A DNA stretch of 64,000 nucleotides, taken from contig JAUVVG010000004.1 of assembly GCA_030604735.1 (NCBI GenBank), positions 1 through 64,000 of the forward strand, written 5' to 3'. The notes under the pieces are model-generated. The model saw only the letters and a program-made list of their open reading frames with translations. It searched no databases and was not told the DNA's origin. The translations under genes and the position numbers were made by a program. Positions 39,916 through 48,764 of the stretch are shown here, one piece after another; the first letter of the stretch is position 1, and every line of letters begins with the position of its first letter. Source of the DNA: Azoarcus sp. (GTDB taxonomy: Bacteria > Pseudomonadota > Gammaproteobacteria > Burkholderiales > Rhodocyclaceae).

Positions 39916-41787
39916 ATGAGCATGAGCCTGAATCGCAAGCTGGTATTACTGTTCGCGGGACTGATGGCCGGGGTGCTGGCCATGGTCGTACTGGTGATCC
40001 TGTTCGCTTTTCGAAGTTACTCGGTGGCGTCCTCGACCGCCCATGTCAAGACGGCCGCCGAAATGGTCAGGGTGCATCTGACCGAATCGATGATACAGGG
40101 CACGATCCATGATCGTGCGCAGTTCCTGAAGCGGCTCGAAGAGGTCGATGGGCTGCTCAGCGCGCGGGTGATCCGCTCCCATCATGTCAATGATCAATAC
40201 GGCGGCAGCGGGCTGGACGAGATGCCGGCCGACAATCTGGATCGCATGGTGCTGGCTGACGGACGCGAGCGCTTCGTGGTGAATGACGAATGGGGTGCGG
40301 CCGTTTTTCGCGGGACCATTCCGTTTCCGGCCACCAGCAGTGGGTCGCCAAACTGCATGCAGTGCCATCAGGTACCCGAAGGTACGGTGCTGGGCGCGGT
40401 CACGTTGGAGGTGTCGATCAGCGAACTCAAGAATCAGGCCTTGATCACGGTCGCGACGATCGCGTTGGTGTTGGCCGCCTTCTCGGTGCTCGCGATTCTT
40501 GCGCTGAAACGGCTGATCCGTCCGGTCGGGGAAACCGCGCATGCGGTCGAGGTGGCCGTCACCCGAGCGATGGCCGGTGATTTCAAGGGTCGCCTGGAAA
40601 GCAGGACCAACGACGACATCGGCAAGATCGCGCTGCAGATGAACAGTCTGATGGACTTTCTCGATGGTGGGCTGTCCCGTATCAACCAGCGCGCTGCGCA
40701 ATTGACCCAGCGCCAGCCTCGCCAGGACGAGAACCAGCTCGAGGTCACCATCGATCTGGTCAATGGTTTGGCCGATGCGGCAAGCTTCAAGCAGGCCATC
40801 GAGGAAGACGAGCACAAGGCCGAGATCTACGACCGTTTCGGGCGCATCCTGTCCGAACGTCTGGGCTTGAGCCACTACTCGATTTATGAAACCGACGGAC
40901 AGAAGCAGCTGATCCCCATCATGGTCGACGGCGTCCCGCAGGGGGCGTGCAAATGGTGCGATGAGCAGATTCTCGCCCGCAACGACTTGTGTCGCGCGAA
41001 GCGGACCGGGCATGCGGTGGATGGGCTGACCCACCCCGGGATCTGCTACGCGTTCCAGCCGCCCTCGGGGGAGACCGCGGGCTACCGGCATTACTGCCTG
41101 CCTGTGATGCAGCAAGGTGGGGTCGGCAGCATCATCCAGTTGGTGACCGATGCCGAAGACGCGGCCCGGCTGGAAGAGCAGATTCCCTATGTGCGGGTGT
41201 TCGCTCGGGAAATGGCGCCGGTGCTGGAGGCCAAGCGATTGACGGAAACCCTGCGCGAGTCGGCCTTGCGCGACCCGATGACCGGTCTGAACAACCGCCG
41301 TTATCTCGAGGAGTATGTCGATACGCTGATTTCGGCGGCGCGGCGTCGCAAGTCATCGATGGCCTTGCTCTTGCTCGACCTGGATTACTTCAAGGTGGTC
41401 AATGACACCTACGGGCATGATGCCGGTGATACGGTGCTGAAGTCGCTCGCGACGACGCTCAGGAATTCGGTTCGGGCCTCCGACATGGTGATCCGTTTCG
41501 GCGGCGAGGAGTTTCTGATCGTGCTGCAGGATACCGAGGCCGGGGGTGCCGCCCAGGTATCCGAAAACATCCGCGCTGCGGTCGAGGCCTTGAAGATCAA
41601 CATAGGCAGCGAAATCCTGCAGAAGACGATCTCGATCGGATTCGCGATGTTCCCTGAAGACAGCGAGACCTTCTGGCAGATCGTGAAATTCGCAGATGTC
41701 GCGCTCTACCGGGCCAAGCATGATGGCCGCAACCGGGTAGTGCGTTTCAACCGAGAGATGTGGGAAGAAGGCAACACGAACTACTGA
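39916..41787 (+). CDS. Diguanylate cyclase with periplasmic haem c motif and cysteine-rich GAF-like domain
   Basis: Makes cyclic di-GMP from two GTP. It has 623 residues from ATG 39916 (a TTG at 39874 is less likely). TM1 is about 6-28. The periplasmic sensor at 30-174 contains CMQCH (Cys147, Cys150, His151), a canonical c-type haem attachment site. TM2 is 175-197, followed by a HAMP region. A GAF-like domain (about 290-440) carries Cys345, Cys348, Cys359 and Cys377. The GGDEF domain has an active GGEEF at 529-533 and a product-inhibition I-site RASD (520-523). I infer redox, oxygen or NO sensing by the haem, with a metal or Fe-S site in the inner domain. Confidence 0.88.
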   Translation: MSMSLNRKLVLLFAGLMAGVLAMVVLVILFAFRSYSVASSTAHVKTAAEMVRVHLTESMIQGTIHDRAQFLKRLEEVDGLLSARVIRSHHVNDQYGGSGLDEMPADNLDRMVLADGRERFVVNDEWGAAVFRGTIPFPATSSGSPNCMQCHQVPEGTVLGAVTLEVSISELKNQALITVATIALVLAAFSVLAILALKRLIRPVGETAHAVEVAVTRAMAGDFKGRLESRTNDDIGKIALQMNSLMDFLDGGLSRINQRAAQLTQRQPRQDENQLEVTIDLVNGLADAASFKQAIEEDEHKAEIYDRFGRILSERLGLSHYSIYETDGQKQLIPIMVDGVPQGACKWCDEQILARNDLCRAKRTGHAVDGLTHPGICYAFQPPSGETAGYRHYCLPVMQQGGVGSIIQLVTDAEDAARLEEQIPYVRVFAREMAPVLEAKRLTETLRESALRDPMTGLNNRRYLEEYVDTLISAARRRKSSMALLLLDLDYFKVVNDTYGHDAGDTVLKSLATTLRNSVRASDMVIRFGGEEFLIVLQDTEAGGAAQVSENIRAAVEALKINIGSEILQKTISIGFAMFPEDSETFWQIVKFADVALYRAKHDGRNRVVRFNREMWEEGNTNY

Positions 41788-41815
41788 TGCAAGGCGTCCG
41801 CGCCGGCGACGCGAC

Positions 41816-41848
41816 GCCTGCCAGGCGCACCCTCGGCGCCTGGCAGGC
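41816..41848. repeat. 13-bp perfect hairpin between convergent genes
   Basis: GCCTGCCAGGCGC and GCGCCTGGCAGGC pair perfectly around a 7-base loop, between the diguanylate cyclase stop and the GGCT-like stop. A run of seven A follows on the plus strand. A terminator for either gene would need the T-run on the other side, so this is not a classical one, though so strong a stem may still block or protect transcripts. Confidence 0.7.
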
Positions 41849-41857
41849 ACAAAAAAA

Positions 41858-42310
41858 TCAGGGTTCGCCCGATCTGTTTGGCGTGGTCGACGGCAAGCGT
41901 TGGAATCCGACATAGCGGCCGACGAAGCGCGCCTTGCCGTGTTCAAGAAACCGGGCGAAATCCCATTCCCCCGGTCGCAGCAGGTGCTGGTAGGCGTCGC
42001 CGAACACGTAGGTTTCGGCATCGATCTGCTCGCCGCCCGGTAGCGACACGCCCACTGGCCGGCGGTCGTACTGAATGCCTTCGAAATCGTCCAGCCGGGC
42101 GATCTCCACCGCGCCGAGATCCCGATACAGAATGCCTTGTACCCGGGCGTTCGGATTCGGCCGAATGCCCGGGTAGTCCTGATCAGCGACCGGGTGCCGG
42201 ACGTAGCCCATCAGTGCGGCCGGCTCGCCGCGCATCCGACGGCCGCATACCGAGGACATGATGTCCTCGCACATCAACGAGCCGTAGGTGAAGCAGTGAC
42301 GCAGAGGCAT
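41858..42310 (-). CDS. Gamma-glutamylcyclotransferase-fold (AIG2/GGCT-like) protein
   Basis: A 150-residue protein. The nucleotide- or substrate-loop motif HCFTYGSLMCEDI near the N-terminus and the catalytic-type acidic run RLDDFEGIQYDRRPV are characteristic of the GGCT/AIG2 fold, whose members cleave gamma-glutamyl amines or peptides. The precise substrate is unknown. ATG 42310 starts 14 bp after the fba stop, so it is probably co-transcribed with fba; an in-frame extension upstream lies inside fba and is not conserved-looking. Confidence 0.82.
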   Translation of the reverse strand: MPLRHCFTYGSLMCEDIMSSVCGRRMRGEPAALMGYVRHPVADQDYPGIRPNPNARVQGILYRDLGAVEIARLDDFEGIQYDRRPVGVSLPGGEQIDAETYVFGDAYQHLLRPGEWDFARFLEHGKARFVGRYVGFQRLPSTTPNRSGEP

Positions 42311-42324
42311 GGCCTGGCCGCGGA

Positions 42325-43389
42325 TCAGCGCACCACCTGGGTGAGTTCCCCTGCCTGGTAGCGTGCGGCGATGCGCTCGAGCGGGACCGGCTTGATCCGG
42401 CTGGCCTGACCGGCGCAGCCAAAGGCTTCGAAGCGGGCCTTGCACACGAACTTGGCGGCCTCGCGGGCCGGCTTGTTGAACTCGCGTGGATCGAACTTGG
42501 AGGGGTTCTCGTAGAGGAACTTCCGCACCGCGCCGGTCATCGCGAGCCGGATGTCGGTATCGATGTTGATCTTGCGCACCCCGAACTTGATCGCGGTCTG
42601 GATCTCCTCGACCGGCACGCCGTAGGTTTCCTTCATGTCGCCGCCGTACTGGCGGATGATTTCGAGGAGTTCCTGCGGGACCGAGCTCGACCCGTGCATC
42701 ACGAGATGGGTGTTGGGGATGCGCTTGTGGATTGCCTTCACCCGCTCGATCGCGAGGATGTCGCCGGTCGGCTTGCGGGTGAATTTGTAGGCGCCGTGGC
42801 TGGTGCCGATCGCGATCGCGAGCGCGTCGCAGTCGGTCTGCTTGACGAAGTCGGCAGCCTGGTCAGGGTCGGTCAACAGCATCGAGTGGTCCAGCGTACC
42901 CTCGGCGCCGATCCCGTCCTCTTCGCCGGCCTGGCCGGTTTCGAGCGAGCCCAGGCAACCGAGCTCGGCTTCGACCGTGACACCGATCGCATGCGAGAAC
43001 TTGACCACCTCGCGGGTGACCGCGACGTTGTAGTCGTAGTCGGACGGGGTCTTGCCATCTTCGAGCAGCGAGCCGTCCATCATTACGCTGGTGAACCCGG
43101 AGCGGATCGCCGCCATGCAGATCGCTGGGGACTGCCCATGGTCCTGATGCATCACGACCGGGATGTGTGGGTAGGCTTCGACCGCCGCATCGATCAAGTG
43201 GCGCAGAAAGGCCTCCCCGGCGTACTTGCGCGCGCCAGCCGAGGCTTGCATGATCACCGGGCTGTCGGTTTCCGAAGCCGCTTCCATGATGGCCTGCACT
43301 TGTTCCAGGTTATTGACGTTGAAGGCCGGCAGACCGTAGCCGTGCTCGGCGGCATGGTCCAGCAACTGTCGCATTGAAACGAGGGGCAT
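42325..43389 (-). CDS. fba: Fructose-bisphosphate aldolase class II, Calvin-cycle subtype
   Basis: Zinc-dependent aldolase joining dihydroxyacetone phosphate with glyceraldehyde 3-phosphate (or erythrose 4-phosphate in the Calvin cycle). It has 354 residues. Zinc and catalytic motifs are [19 protein letters not shown] and [10 protein letters not shown], with [12 protein letters not shown] binding phosphate. The sequence is of the CbbA type found with phosphoribulokinase rather than the E. coli FbaA type. It is separated from the pyk group by the CsgG-like gene, so its expression is probably independent, from a promoter in the 229-bp upstream gap. Confidence 0.95.
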   Translation of the reverse strand: MPLVSMRQLLDHAAEHGYGLPAFNVNNLEQVQAIMEAASETDSPVIMQASAGARKYAGEAFLRHLIDAAVEAYPHIPVVMHQDHGQSPAICMAAIRSGFTSVMMDGSLLEDGKTPSDYDYNVAVTREVVKFSHAIGVTVEAELGCLGSLETGQAGEEDGIGAEGTLDHSMLLTDPDQAADFVKQTDCDALAIAIGTSHGAYKFTRKPTGDILAIERVKAIHKRIPNTHLVMHGSSSVPQELLEIIRQYGGDMKETYGVPVEEIQTAIKFGVRKINIDTDIRLAMTGAVRKFLYENPSKFDPREFNKPAREAAKFVCKARFEAFGCAGQASRIKPVPLERIAARYQAGELTQVVR

Positions 43390-43546
43390 CGTGGTTCTCC
43401 GTTGTCGCGTCGCGTGGGGCGGCGCTGAGGGTGAAAACTGTATTTTACCTTTGTGGACGGAATGTGGCGCGAGACGAGTGCAGCGCGTGTCGTGTCCAGA
43501 CCCGAAGCGCGCTTCCCGTTCCTCGGGCGCGGGGCTGCCGAAAACG

Positions 43547-43579
43547 GAAACGGCACCCGCGCGTTGCGGATGCCGTTTC
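43547..43579 (-). terminator. Second of two tandem terminator hairpins after the CsgG-like gene
   Basis: GAAACGGCA and TGCCGTTTC pair (with four more pairs inside after one mismatch). On the minus strand the stem is followed by CGTTTT, a short T-run. It lies 40 bases beyond the stop codon of the CsgG-like gene and before fba. Confidence 0.6.
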
Positions 43580-43589
43580 CCGATCGCTG

Positions 43590-43612
43590 GCGTGACCCGG
43601 CTCGGGTCACGC
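43590..43612 (-). terminator. First tandem hairpin after the CsgG-like gene
   Basis: Nine-pair perfect stem GCGTGACCC/GGGTCACGC with loop GGCTC, only six bases past the stop codon. It has no T-run of its own and probably works together with the next hairpin. Confidence 0.5.
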
Positions 43613-43618
43613 GCCGGA

Positions 43619-44632
43619 TCAGCGTTGCAACTCGGCCTGGGTCGTCGCGTCGAGCCGACCGGTCACCGGAATGCCACGCTCGGCCTGGAACTCACGCAGC
43701 GCATTGGCGGTGCGCGGGCCCATTGCGCCGTCGGCTGGACCGGCGTCGTAGCCCATGTCGTTCAAGGCTTGCTGTGCCTGGCGCAAGCTGACCCGCGCCC
43801 CGGAGTAGCCGCCTTGCTGGGTCGCCCCATCGACCCCGAGGCGCCCGCCCGTACCGAGGCCTCGGTCGCCCATGGTCTGGGCCTGGTAGTTGCGCAGCGC
43901 GACGACCAGCTGGTTGTAGGCGTTCATGAACGCGCCGGCGATGACCTTGCCCTGCGGGGTGTTGGTGTAGCCACCCACGCCGGCACCGGCACCGCCGCCG
44001 GCGAGAAAGCCACCCAGGTTCATGTCGGTATTCTTGGCGCTGCCCTCGGCCACGCCGACCTGCACGCCGGAGCGGTTATCGACCAGCGTCAGCAAGGTGG
44101 CGGCCTCGTTGGTACGGATCGAGCCGACGATCGCACCGAGCACGCCGCCGCCGATCGCTCCGGCGGCCGCACCGAGTCCGCCGGTACCGCGTTCACTGAA
44201 CAGCACCTCCGGTGCCATTGCGTAATCCGCGCTGACCATCTGGCCGCGACCGAAGTTGCTGCCGGCACGTAGTTCGCCGCTCTGGGCCAGTGCGCGTTCC
44301 TGCTGCATCATCGCCATGCCGCGACCGCGATCGACCACGATGAAGCAGTTCGACTGCTGGATCAGGAGACGCAACACCGGTACGGTCGAAGTCAGCCGAT
44401 ACTGATTGGTCAGGATCCGGTACCAGTCGGAACCCTGGTCCTCGATCACGGCGATGGTGCCGAAGGGACGTTCGCAACGTTCGAGTTCGCCACTGGCATT
44501 GGCGCTCGATGCGCCGCCAGCTGCACCGGTTGCGAGAGTGCTGGCACCCCCGGTGCGGACCGGTTGGGCGACGCAGGCGGACAAGCTGACCGCCACGCAG
44601 GCAAGCGCAAGGTATTTGAGTTTGCTGTTCAT
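43619..44632 (-). CDS. CsgG-like outer-membrane lipoprotein with C-terminal peptidoglycan-binding domain
   Basis: A 337-residue protein with a lipoprotein signal peptide ending LSAC (lipidated Cys at about 20). Residues 45-250 form a CsgG/HfaB-type domain ([31 protein letters not shown]), with a glycine-rich segment ([13 protein letters not shown]) that in CsgG proteins lies near the membrane-inserting region. Residues 280-337 are a PG_binding_1 repeat ([38 protein letters not shown]). This suggests a wall-attached secretion pore or surface-fibre factor, but no curli genes are nearby. ATG 44632 is fixed by the signal peptide. It has its own promoter and tandem terminators. Confidence 0.87.
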   Translation of the reverse strand: MNSKLKYLALACVAVSLSACVAQPVRTGGASTLATGAAGGASSANASGELERCERPFGTIAVIEDQGSDWYRILTNQYRLTSTVPVLRLLIQQSNCFIVVDRGRGMAMMQQERALAQSGELRAGSNFGRGQMVSADYAMAPEVLFSERGTGGLGAAAGAIGGGVLGAIVGSIRTNEAATLLTLVDNRSGVQVGVAEGSAKNTDMNLGGFLAGGGAGAGVGGYTNTPQGKVIAGAFMNAYNQLVVALRNYQAQTMGDRGLGTGGRLGVDGATQQGGYSGARVSLRQAQQALNDMGYDAGPADGAMGPRTANALREFQAERGIPVTGRLDATTQAELQR

Positions 44633-44956
44633 CTTGAGGAGTTCCGATCGGAAAATCGTTTGACTGGGATGTGGCGCGGGAGCGGTGCCGCACCCCTTCG
44701 AAATGAAGGGCCGCCGACCGATGCACGACCTTCCCGAACTATAGGACAAGTGGGTGTCTGTTTCAAATCGTAAATTACAAGACTTTCAAAGGACAGTCTT
44801 TGTGGTGAGCCGCGACGCTCTCTCAAGCGGACGGGAGAGATTTCGCGGGAGAGAGGGGCGGTTCTCGTGGCGGCACTTATCAATCGGGTAACCGATCCCA
44901 TGACCGCCAGCGGCGAATGTCCTGCGTGTCCTGCGTGCCGGGGTCACTGGAGGCGG
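44633..44956 (-). other. 324-bp gap between pyk and the CsgG-like gene
   Basis: Contains the CsgG-gene promoter (44738-44766) and its leader of about 100 nt. The right half (44780-44956) shows no gene; it has a short tandem copy of TCCTGCGTG near 44922-44939. No classical terminator was found for the tkt-gap-pgk-pyk transcript. Confidence 0.4.
44738..44766 (-). promoter_or_regulatory. Strong sigma-70-type promoter for the CsgG-like gene
   Basis: On the minus strand TTGAAA (-35, 5 of 6 to consensus), 17 bases, then TATAGT (-10, 5 of 6). Transcription would start near 44731, leaving a leader of about 100 nt before ATG 44632. It is the best promoter match I found in the window. Confidence 0.7.
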
Positions 44957-46411
44957 TCAAACCAGTGTGGTCACCTGGGTTGGCGGAGGGTGTTCCCCGA
45001 CCTTGACGATCTTCAGCGTGTTGGTGCCACCGGTCGAGCCGATGGGTTCGCCTATGGTCAACACGATCAGGTCGCCGCGCTCGACGACCCCCTGGTCGAG
45101 CAGGACTTGTTCCGCCTCCCACAGCATCAGGTCGCGATCCTGATGGGTCTGCGACATCAGCAAGGGGTAGACCTCGCGAAACAGCGTCATCTGGTTGCGC
45201 GACCCGGTTTCCGGGGTCAGCGCATAAATCGGCACGCCGCCGTTGAGCCGGCTCATCCAGAGCGCGGTCGAGCCGGTCTGGGTCAGCGATGCGATCGCCT
45301 TGACCTTGAGGTGGTAGGCGGTCCAGATCGCGGCCATCGCGATCGACTGGTCGATCTGGGTGAACACCCTGTTCAGCACGTCGCGGTCCAGCGTCACCTC
45401 GGCCGATTTCTCGGCCTCCAGGCACACCCGGCTCATCGCCTCGACCACTTCGACCGGGAAATTGCCGGAGGCGGTCTCGGCCGACAACATCACCGCGTCG
45501 GTGCCGTCGAGCACCGCATTGGCGACATCGGAGACCTCGGCGCGGGTCGGGACCGGGCTCTTGATCATCGATTCCATCATCTGGGTGGCGGTGATGGTGA
45601 GCTTGTTGCGTTCGCGTGCGGCGCGGATCATCTTCTTCTGCAGTGCCGGGACCGCCGCATCACCGACCTCCACCGCGAGGTCGCCGCGGGCGACCATGAT
45701 GCCGTCCGACGCCTCGAGGATTTCGGCGAGGTTATCCACCGCCTCGGTACGTTCGATCTTGGCGATCAGCAAGGCTTTGCCGCCTGCCGCCCGCATCAGT
45801 TGCCGCGCCATGTACATGTCGGCCGCGGTCTTGGGGAAGGAAACCGCCAGAAAGTCGGCGCCGATCGCCGCCGCGGTGCGGATGTCGTCCATGTCCTTGG
45901 CGGTCAATGCCGGCGCCGACAGACCTCCACCCTGACGGTTGATCCCCTTGTTGTTCGATAATTCGCCGCCGGTCCTCACCCGGGTGTGGATCTCGCTGCC
46001 GAATATCCGCTCGACGTCGAGCTTGATCAGACCATCGTCCAGTAGCAGCACATCGCCGGGCCGCACGTCCCGGGGCAAGTCCTTGTAGTCCAGTCCGACC
46101 CGGGTCGCATCGCCTTCCTGGCAATTCGCATCGAGGATGAAGCTCGCATCACGGGTCAGCGTGACCTTGCCCTCCTTGAATCGTCCGACCCTTATCTTGG
46201 GGCCTTGCAGGTCTGCCAGAATGCCGACCGGGCGACGCGCCCGCATCGAGGCGTCACGGATCGCTTCGGCGCGCTTGACATGGTCTTCGGCCTTGCCGTG
46301 CGAGAAGTTCATCCGCACGACATCGATGCCCGCATGAACCATGCGCTCCAGCACATGCGGGTCGGTGGAAGCGGGGCCGAGCGTGGCGACGATCTTGGTA
46401 TGGCGGGGCAT
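44957..46411 (-). CDS. pyk: Pyruvate kinase
   Basis: Final glycolytic step, PEP and ADP to pyruvate and ATP. It has 484 residues. The N-terminal MPRHTKIVATLGPAS, the FSHGKAEDH loop, LADLQGPKIRVG, the active-site lysine in LIAKIERTEAVDN and the MVARGDLAVEVG block are present. The C-terminal effector domain is complete (SLTQTGSTALWMSRLNGGVP). GGAGA six bases before ATG 46411 is the ribosome site. It is the last gene of tkt-gap-pgk-pyk, 20 bp after pgk. Confidence 0.96.
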   Translation of the reverse strand: MPRHTKIVATLGPASTDPHVLERMVHAGIDVVRMNFSHGKAEDHVKRAEAIRDASMRARRPVGILADLQGPKIRVGRFKEGKVTLTRDASFILDANCQEGDATRVGLDYKDLPRDVRPGDVLLLDDGLIKLDVERIFGSEIHTRVRTGGELSNNKGINRQGGGLSAPALTAKDMDDIRTAAAIGADFLAVSFPKTAADMYMARQLMRAAGGKALLIAKIERTEAVDNLAEILEASDGIMVARGDLAVEVGDAAVPALQKKMIRAARERNKLTITATQMMESMIKSPVPTRAEVSDVANAVLDGTDAVMLSAETASGNFPVEVVEAMSRVCLEAEKSAEVTLDRDVLNRVFTQIDQSIAMAAIWTAYHLKVKAIASLTQTGSTALWMSRLNGGVPIYALTPETGSRNQMTLFREVYPLLMSQTHQDRDLMLWEAEQVLLDQGVVERGDLIVLTIGEPIGSTGGTNTLKIVKVGEHPPPTQVTTLV

Positions 46412-46431
46412 CGCATGTCTCCGTTCTATGG

Positions 46432-47616
46432 TCAGCGCTCGTAGCGTGCCTCGAGTGCCGCGATTGCAGGCAGCGTCTTGCCTTCGAGAAACTCGAGGAA
46501 GGCGCCGCCACCGGTCGAAATGTAGACGACATCCTGGGCGATGTTGAACTTCGCGATCGCCGCCAGGGTGTCGCCGCCACCGGCGATGGTGAAGGCCTCC
46601 GAGTGGGCGATGGCCGAGGCCATCATCTTGGTACCGCCGGCGAACTGGTCGTGCTCGAACACCCCGACCGGGCCATTCCACACGATGGTGCCGGCATGCG
46701 CGATGATGTCGGCCAGACGTGCCGAGGACTTGGGGCCCACATCGAGGATGCGGTCGTGCGGGCCGACTTCGTCCACCGGGATTCGGTTGGCGCGGGCCAG
46801 GGCCGAGACCTCGTCGGCGACCACCACGTCGACCGGCAGCGGCACCTCGGCGCCGCGCGCCCTCATCATGTCCATGATCGCCTGGGCTTCCTTGACCAGT
46901 TCCGGTTCGGCCAGCGACTCGCCGATGCGTTTGCCAGACGCGAGCAGGAAGGTATTGGCGATGCCGCCACCGACGATCAGTTGGTCTACCTTCTCGGCCA
47001 GCGTTTTCAGGATGGTCAGCTTGGTCGAGACCTTGGCGCCGCCGACGATCGCGACCAGCGGGCGGGCCGGATTCTCGGTGGCCTTGGACAAGGCGTCGAT
47101 CTCGGCGCCCATCAACATGCCGGCGCAGGCGACTGGCGCAAACCGCGCCATGCCGTGAGTGGTCGCTTCGGCGCGGTGGGCAGTGCCGAAGGCATCGTTG
47201 ACGTAGACATCGCACAGTGCGGCCATCTTGCGTGCGAGTTCCTCGTTGTCCTTCTTCTCACCCTTGTTGCAGCGGCAGTTCTCGAGCAAGACGACCTGAC
47301 CGGGTTCGACCGTGAAGCCGCCGTCCACCCAGTCGGTGATCAGCCTGACGGGCTTGTGGAGCAGCTGGCCTAGCCGCACTGCGACCGGCATCAAGGTGTC
47401 TTCGGCGCGGACTTCGCCCTCGGTCGGCCGGCCGAGGTGAGAGGTGACCATGACCGCCGCACCGTTCTTCAGGCAGTACTCGATCGACGGGATCGAGGCG
47501 CGGATACGGGTATCCTCGACGATATTGCCGGCTTCGTCCTGCGGCACGTTGAGGTCGGCGCGGATGAAGACCTTCTTGCCGCGCACGTCGAGTTCGGTGA
47601 GTTTTTTGACTTGCAT
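46432..47616 (-). CDS. pgk: Phosphoglycerate kinase
   Basis: Reversible phosphate transfer between 1,3-bisphosphoglycerate and ADP; in CO2 fixation it runs toward bisphosphoglycerate. It has 394 residues, the family length. The N-domain has [23 protein letters not shown] and the EELARKMA region; the C-domain has [21 protein letters not shown] and [25 protein letters not shown] before ATG 47616 gives a usable ribosome site. It lies between gap and pyk in the operon. Confidence 0.97.
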   Translation of the reverse strand: MQVKKLTELDVRGKKVFIRADLNVPQDEAGNIVEDTRIRASIPSIEYCLKNGAAVMVTSHLGRPTEGEVRAEDTLMPVAVRLGQLLHKPVRLITDWVDGGFTVEPGQVVLLENCRCNKGEKKDNEELARKMAALCDVYVNDAFGTAHRAEATTHGMARFAPVACAGMLMGAEIDALSKATENPARPLVAIVGGAKVSTKLTILKTLAEKVDQLIVGGGIANTFLLASGKRIGESLAEPELVKEAQAIMDMMRARGAEVPLPVDVVVADEVSALARANRIPVDEVGPHDRILDVGPKSSARLADIIAHAGTIVWNGPVGVFEHDQFAGGTKMMASAIAHSEAFTIAGGGDTLAAIAKFNIAQDVVYISTGGGAFLEFLEGKTLPAIAALEARYER

Positions 47617-47675
47617 CGGAGGCTCGGATGTAAAAATGCCCTGCAGGGCAGGGCACGGATTGATTCGAAAGTGTT

Positions 47676-48692
47676 TTATTTGGCTTCGGCGAGTACGCGG
47701 GCGGCGTCGAGCATGCGGCAGGAGTAGCCCCACTCGTTGTCGTACCAGGCCAGCACCTTGACCAGGTTGCCTTCCATGACCCGGGTCTGGGTCGCGTCGA
47801 ACACCGACGAGTGGCTGTCGTGGTTGAAGTCGCTGGAGACCAGCGGGTCTTCGTTGACCGCGAGCACGCCCTTGAGGGCGCCGTTGGCGGCTTCCTTCAT
47901 CAGTGCGTTGATCTCTTCCTTGGAGGTGTCGCGGCTGGCGGTGAAGGTGAGATCGACCAGCGACACGTTCATGGTCGGCACCCGCAACGCGAAACCGTCG
48001 AACTTGCCCTTGAGCGCCGGCAGCACCAGCCCGACCGCCTTGGCCGCACCGGTCTTGGTCGGGATGATGTTCTGCGCGCCGGCGCGGGCGCGGCGCAAGT
48101 CCTTGTGACGCACGTCCACCAGCACCTGGTCGTTGGTGTAGGCGTGGATGGTGGTCATCAGGCCTTTCTCGATGCCGATGTTGTCCTGCAGCACCTTGGC
48201 GACCGGCGCAAGGCAGTTGGTGGTGCACGAGGCGTTCGAGACCACGGTCATCGCCGCGGTGACGACCTCGTGGTTCACGCCATAGACGATGGTCGCGTCG
48301 ACATCATCGCCACCCGGGGCCGAGATCAGGATCTTCTTCGCACCCTGGTCGAGGTGCACTTGGGCCTTGGCCTTGCTGGTGAAGGCGCCGGTGCATTCCA
48401 GCAGCACGTCTACGCCGAGTTCGCCCCAATTGATGTCGAGCGGGTTCTTGGTCGAGAAGAACGGGATGCGGTCGCCATCGACGATCATCGCGGTGTCGCC
48501 GTCGGTCTCGACCGAAAAGCGGAAACGACCATGGGTCGTGTCGTACCTGGTCAGGTGGGCGTTGGTCGTGATGTCGCCGGAGGCGTTGATCGCGACGACC
48601 TCGAACTGGTCGCGCAGACCGAGTTCGTAGATGGCCCGCAGCGTGCAGCGACCGATGCGGCCGTAACCATTGATCGCGACTTTGATGGTCAT
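47676..48692 (-). CDS. gap: Glyceraldehyde-3-phosphate dehydrogenase, type I, probably able to use NADP
   Basis: Interconverts glyceraldehyde 3-phosphate and 1,3-bisphosphoglycerate. It has 338 residues with the Rossmann NGYGRIGR and catalytic Cys in [15 protein letters not shown]. The usual NAD-selecting Asp after the second strand (AIND in most glycolytic enzymes) is Ala37 here (AINASGD). The second determinant, Leu-Pro before HKDLRRARA, is Val194-Arg195 (DVRHKD). Loss of both resembles the NADP-accepting photosynthetic GapA/B pattern and fits a Calvin-cycle role. The start is ATG 48692 with GGGAGAG upstream. Confidence 0.95.
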   Translation of the reverse strand: MTIKVAINGYGRIGRCTLRAIYELGLRDQFEVVAINASGDITTNAHLTRYDTTHGRFRFSVETDGDTAMIVDGDRIPFFSTKNPLDINWGELGVDVLLECTGAFTSKAKAQVHLDQGAKKILISAPGGDDVDATIVYGVNHEVVTAAMTVVSNASCTTNCLAPVAKVLQDNIGIEKGLMTTIHAYTNDQVLVDVRHKDLRRARAGAQNIIPTKTGAAKAVGLVLPALKGKFDGFALRVPTMNVSLVDLTFTASRDTSKEEINALMKEAANGALKGVLAVNEDPLVSSDFNHDSHSSVFDATQTRVMEGNLVKVLAWYDNEWGYSCRMLDAARVLAEAK

Positions 48693-48764
48693 TGAGGACT
48701 CTCCCGTGAAGAACAGAAATCGGTGGGCCCGCACCTGGATCGGTCCGGACCGTCAGGCTGAAAC

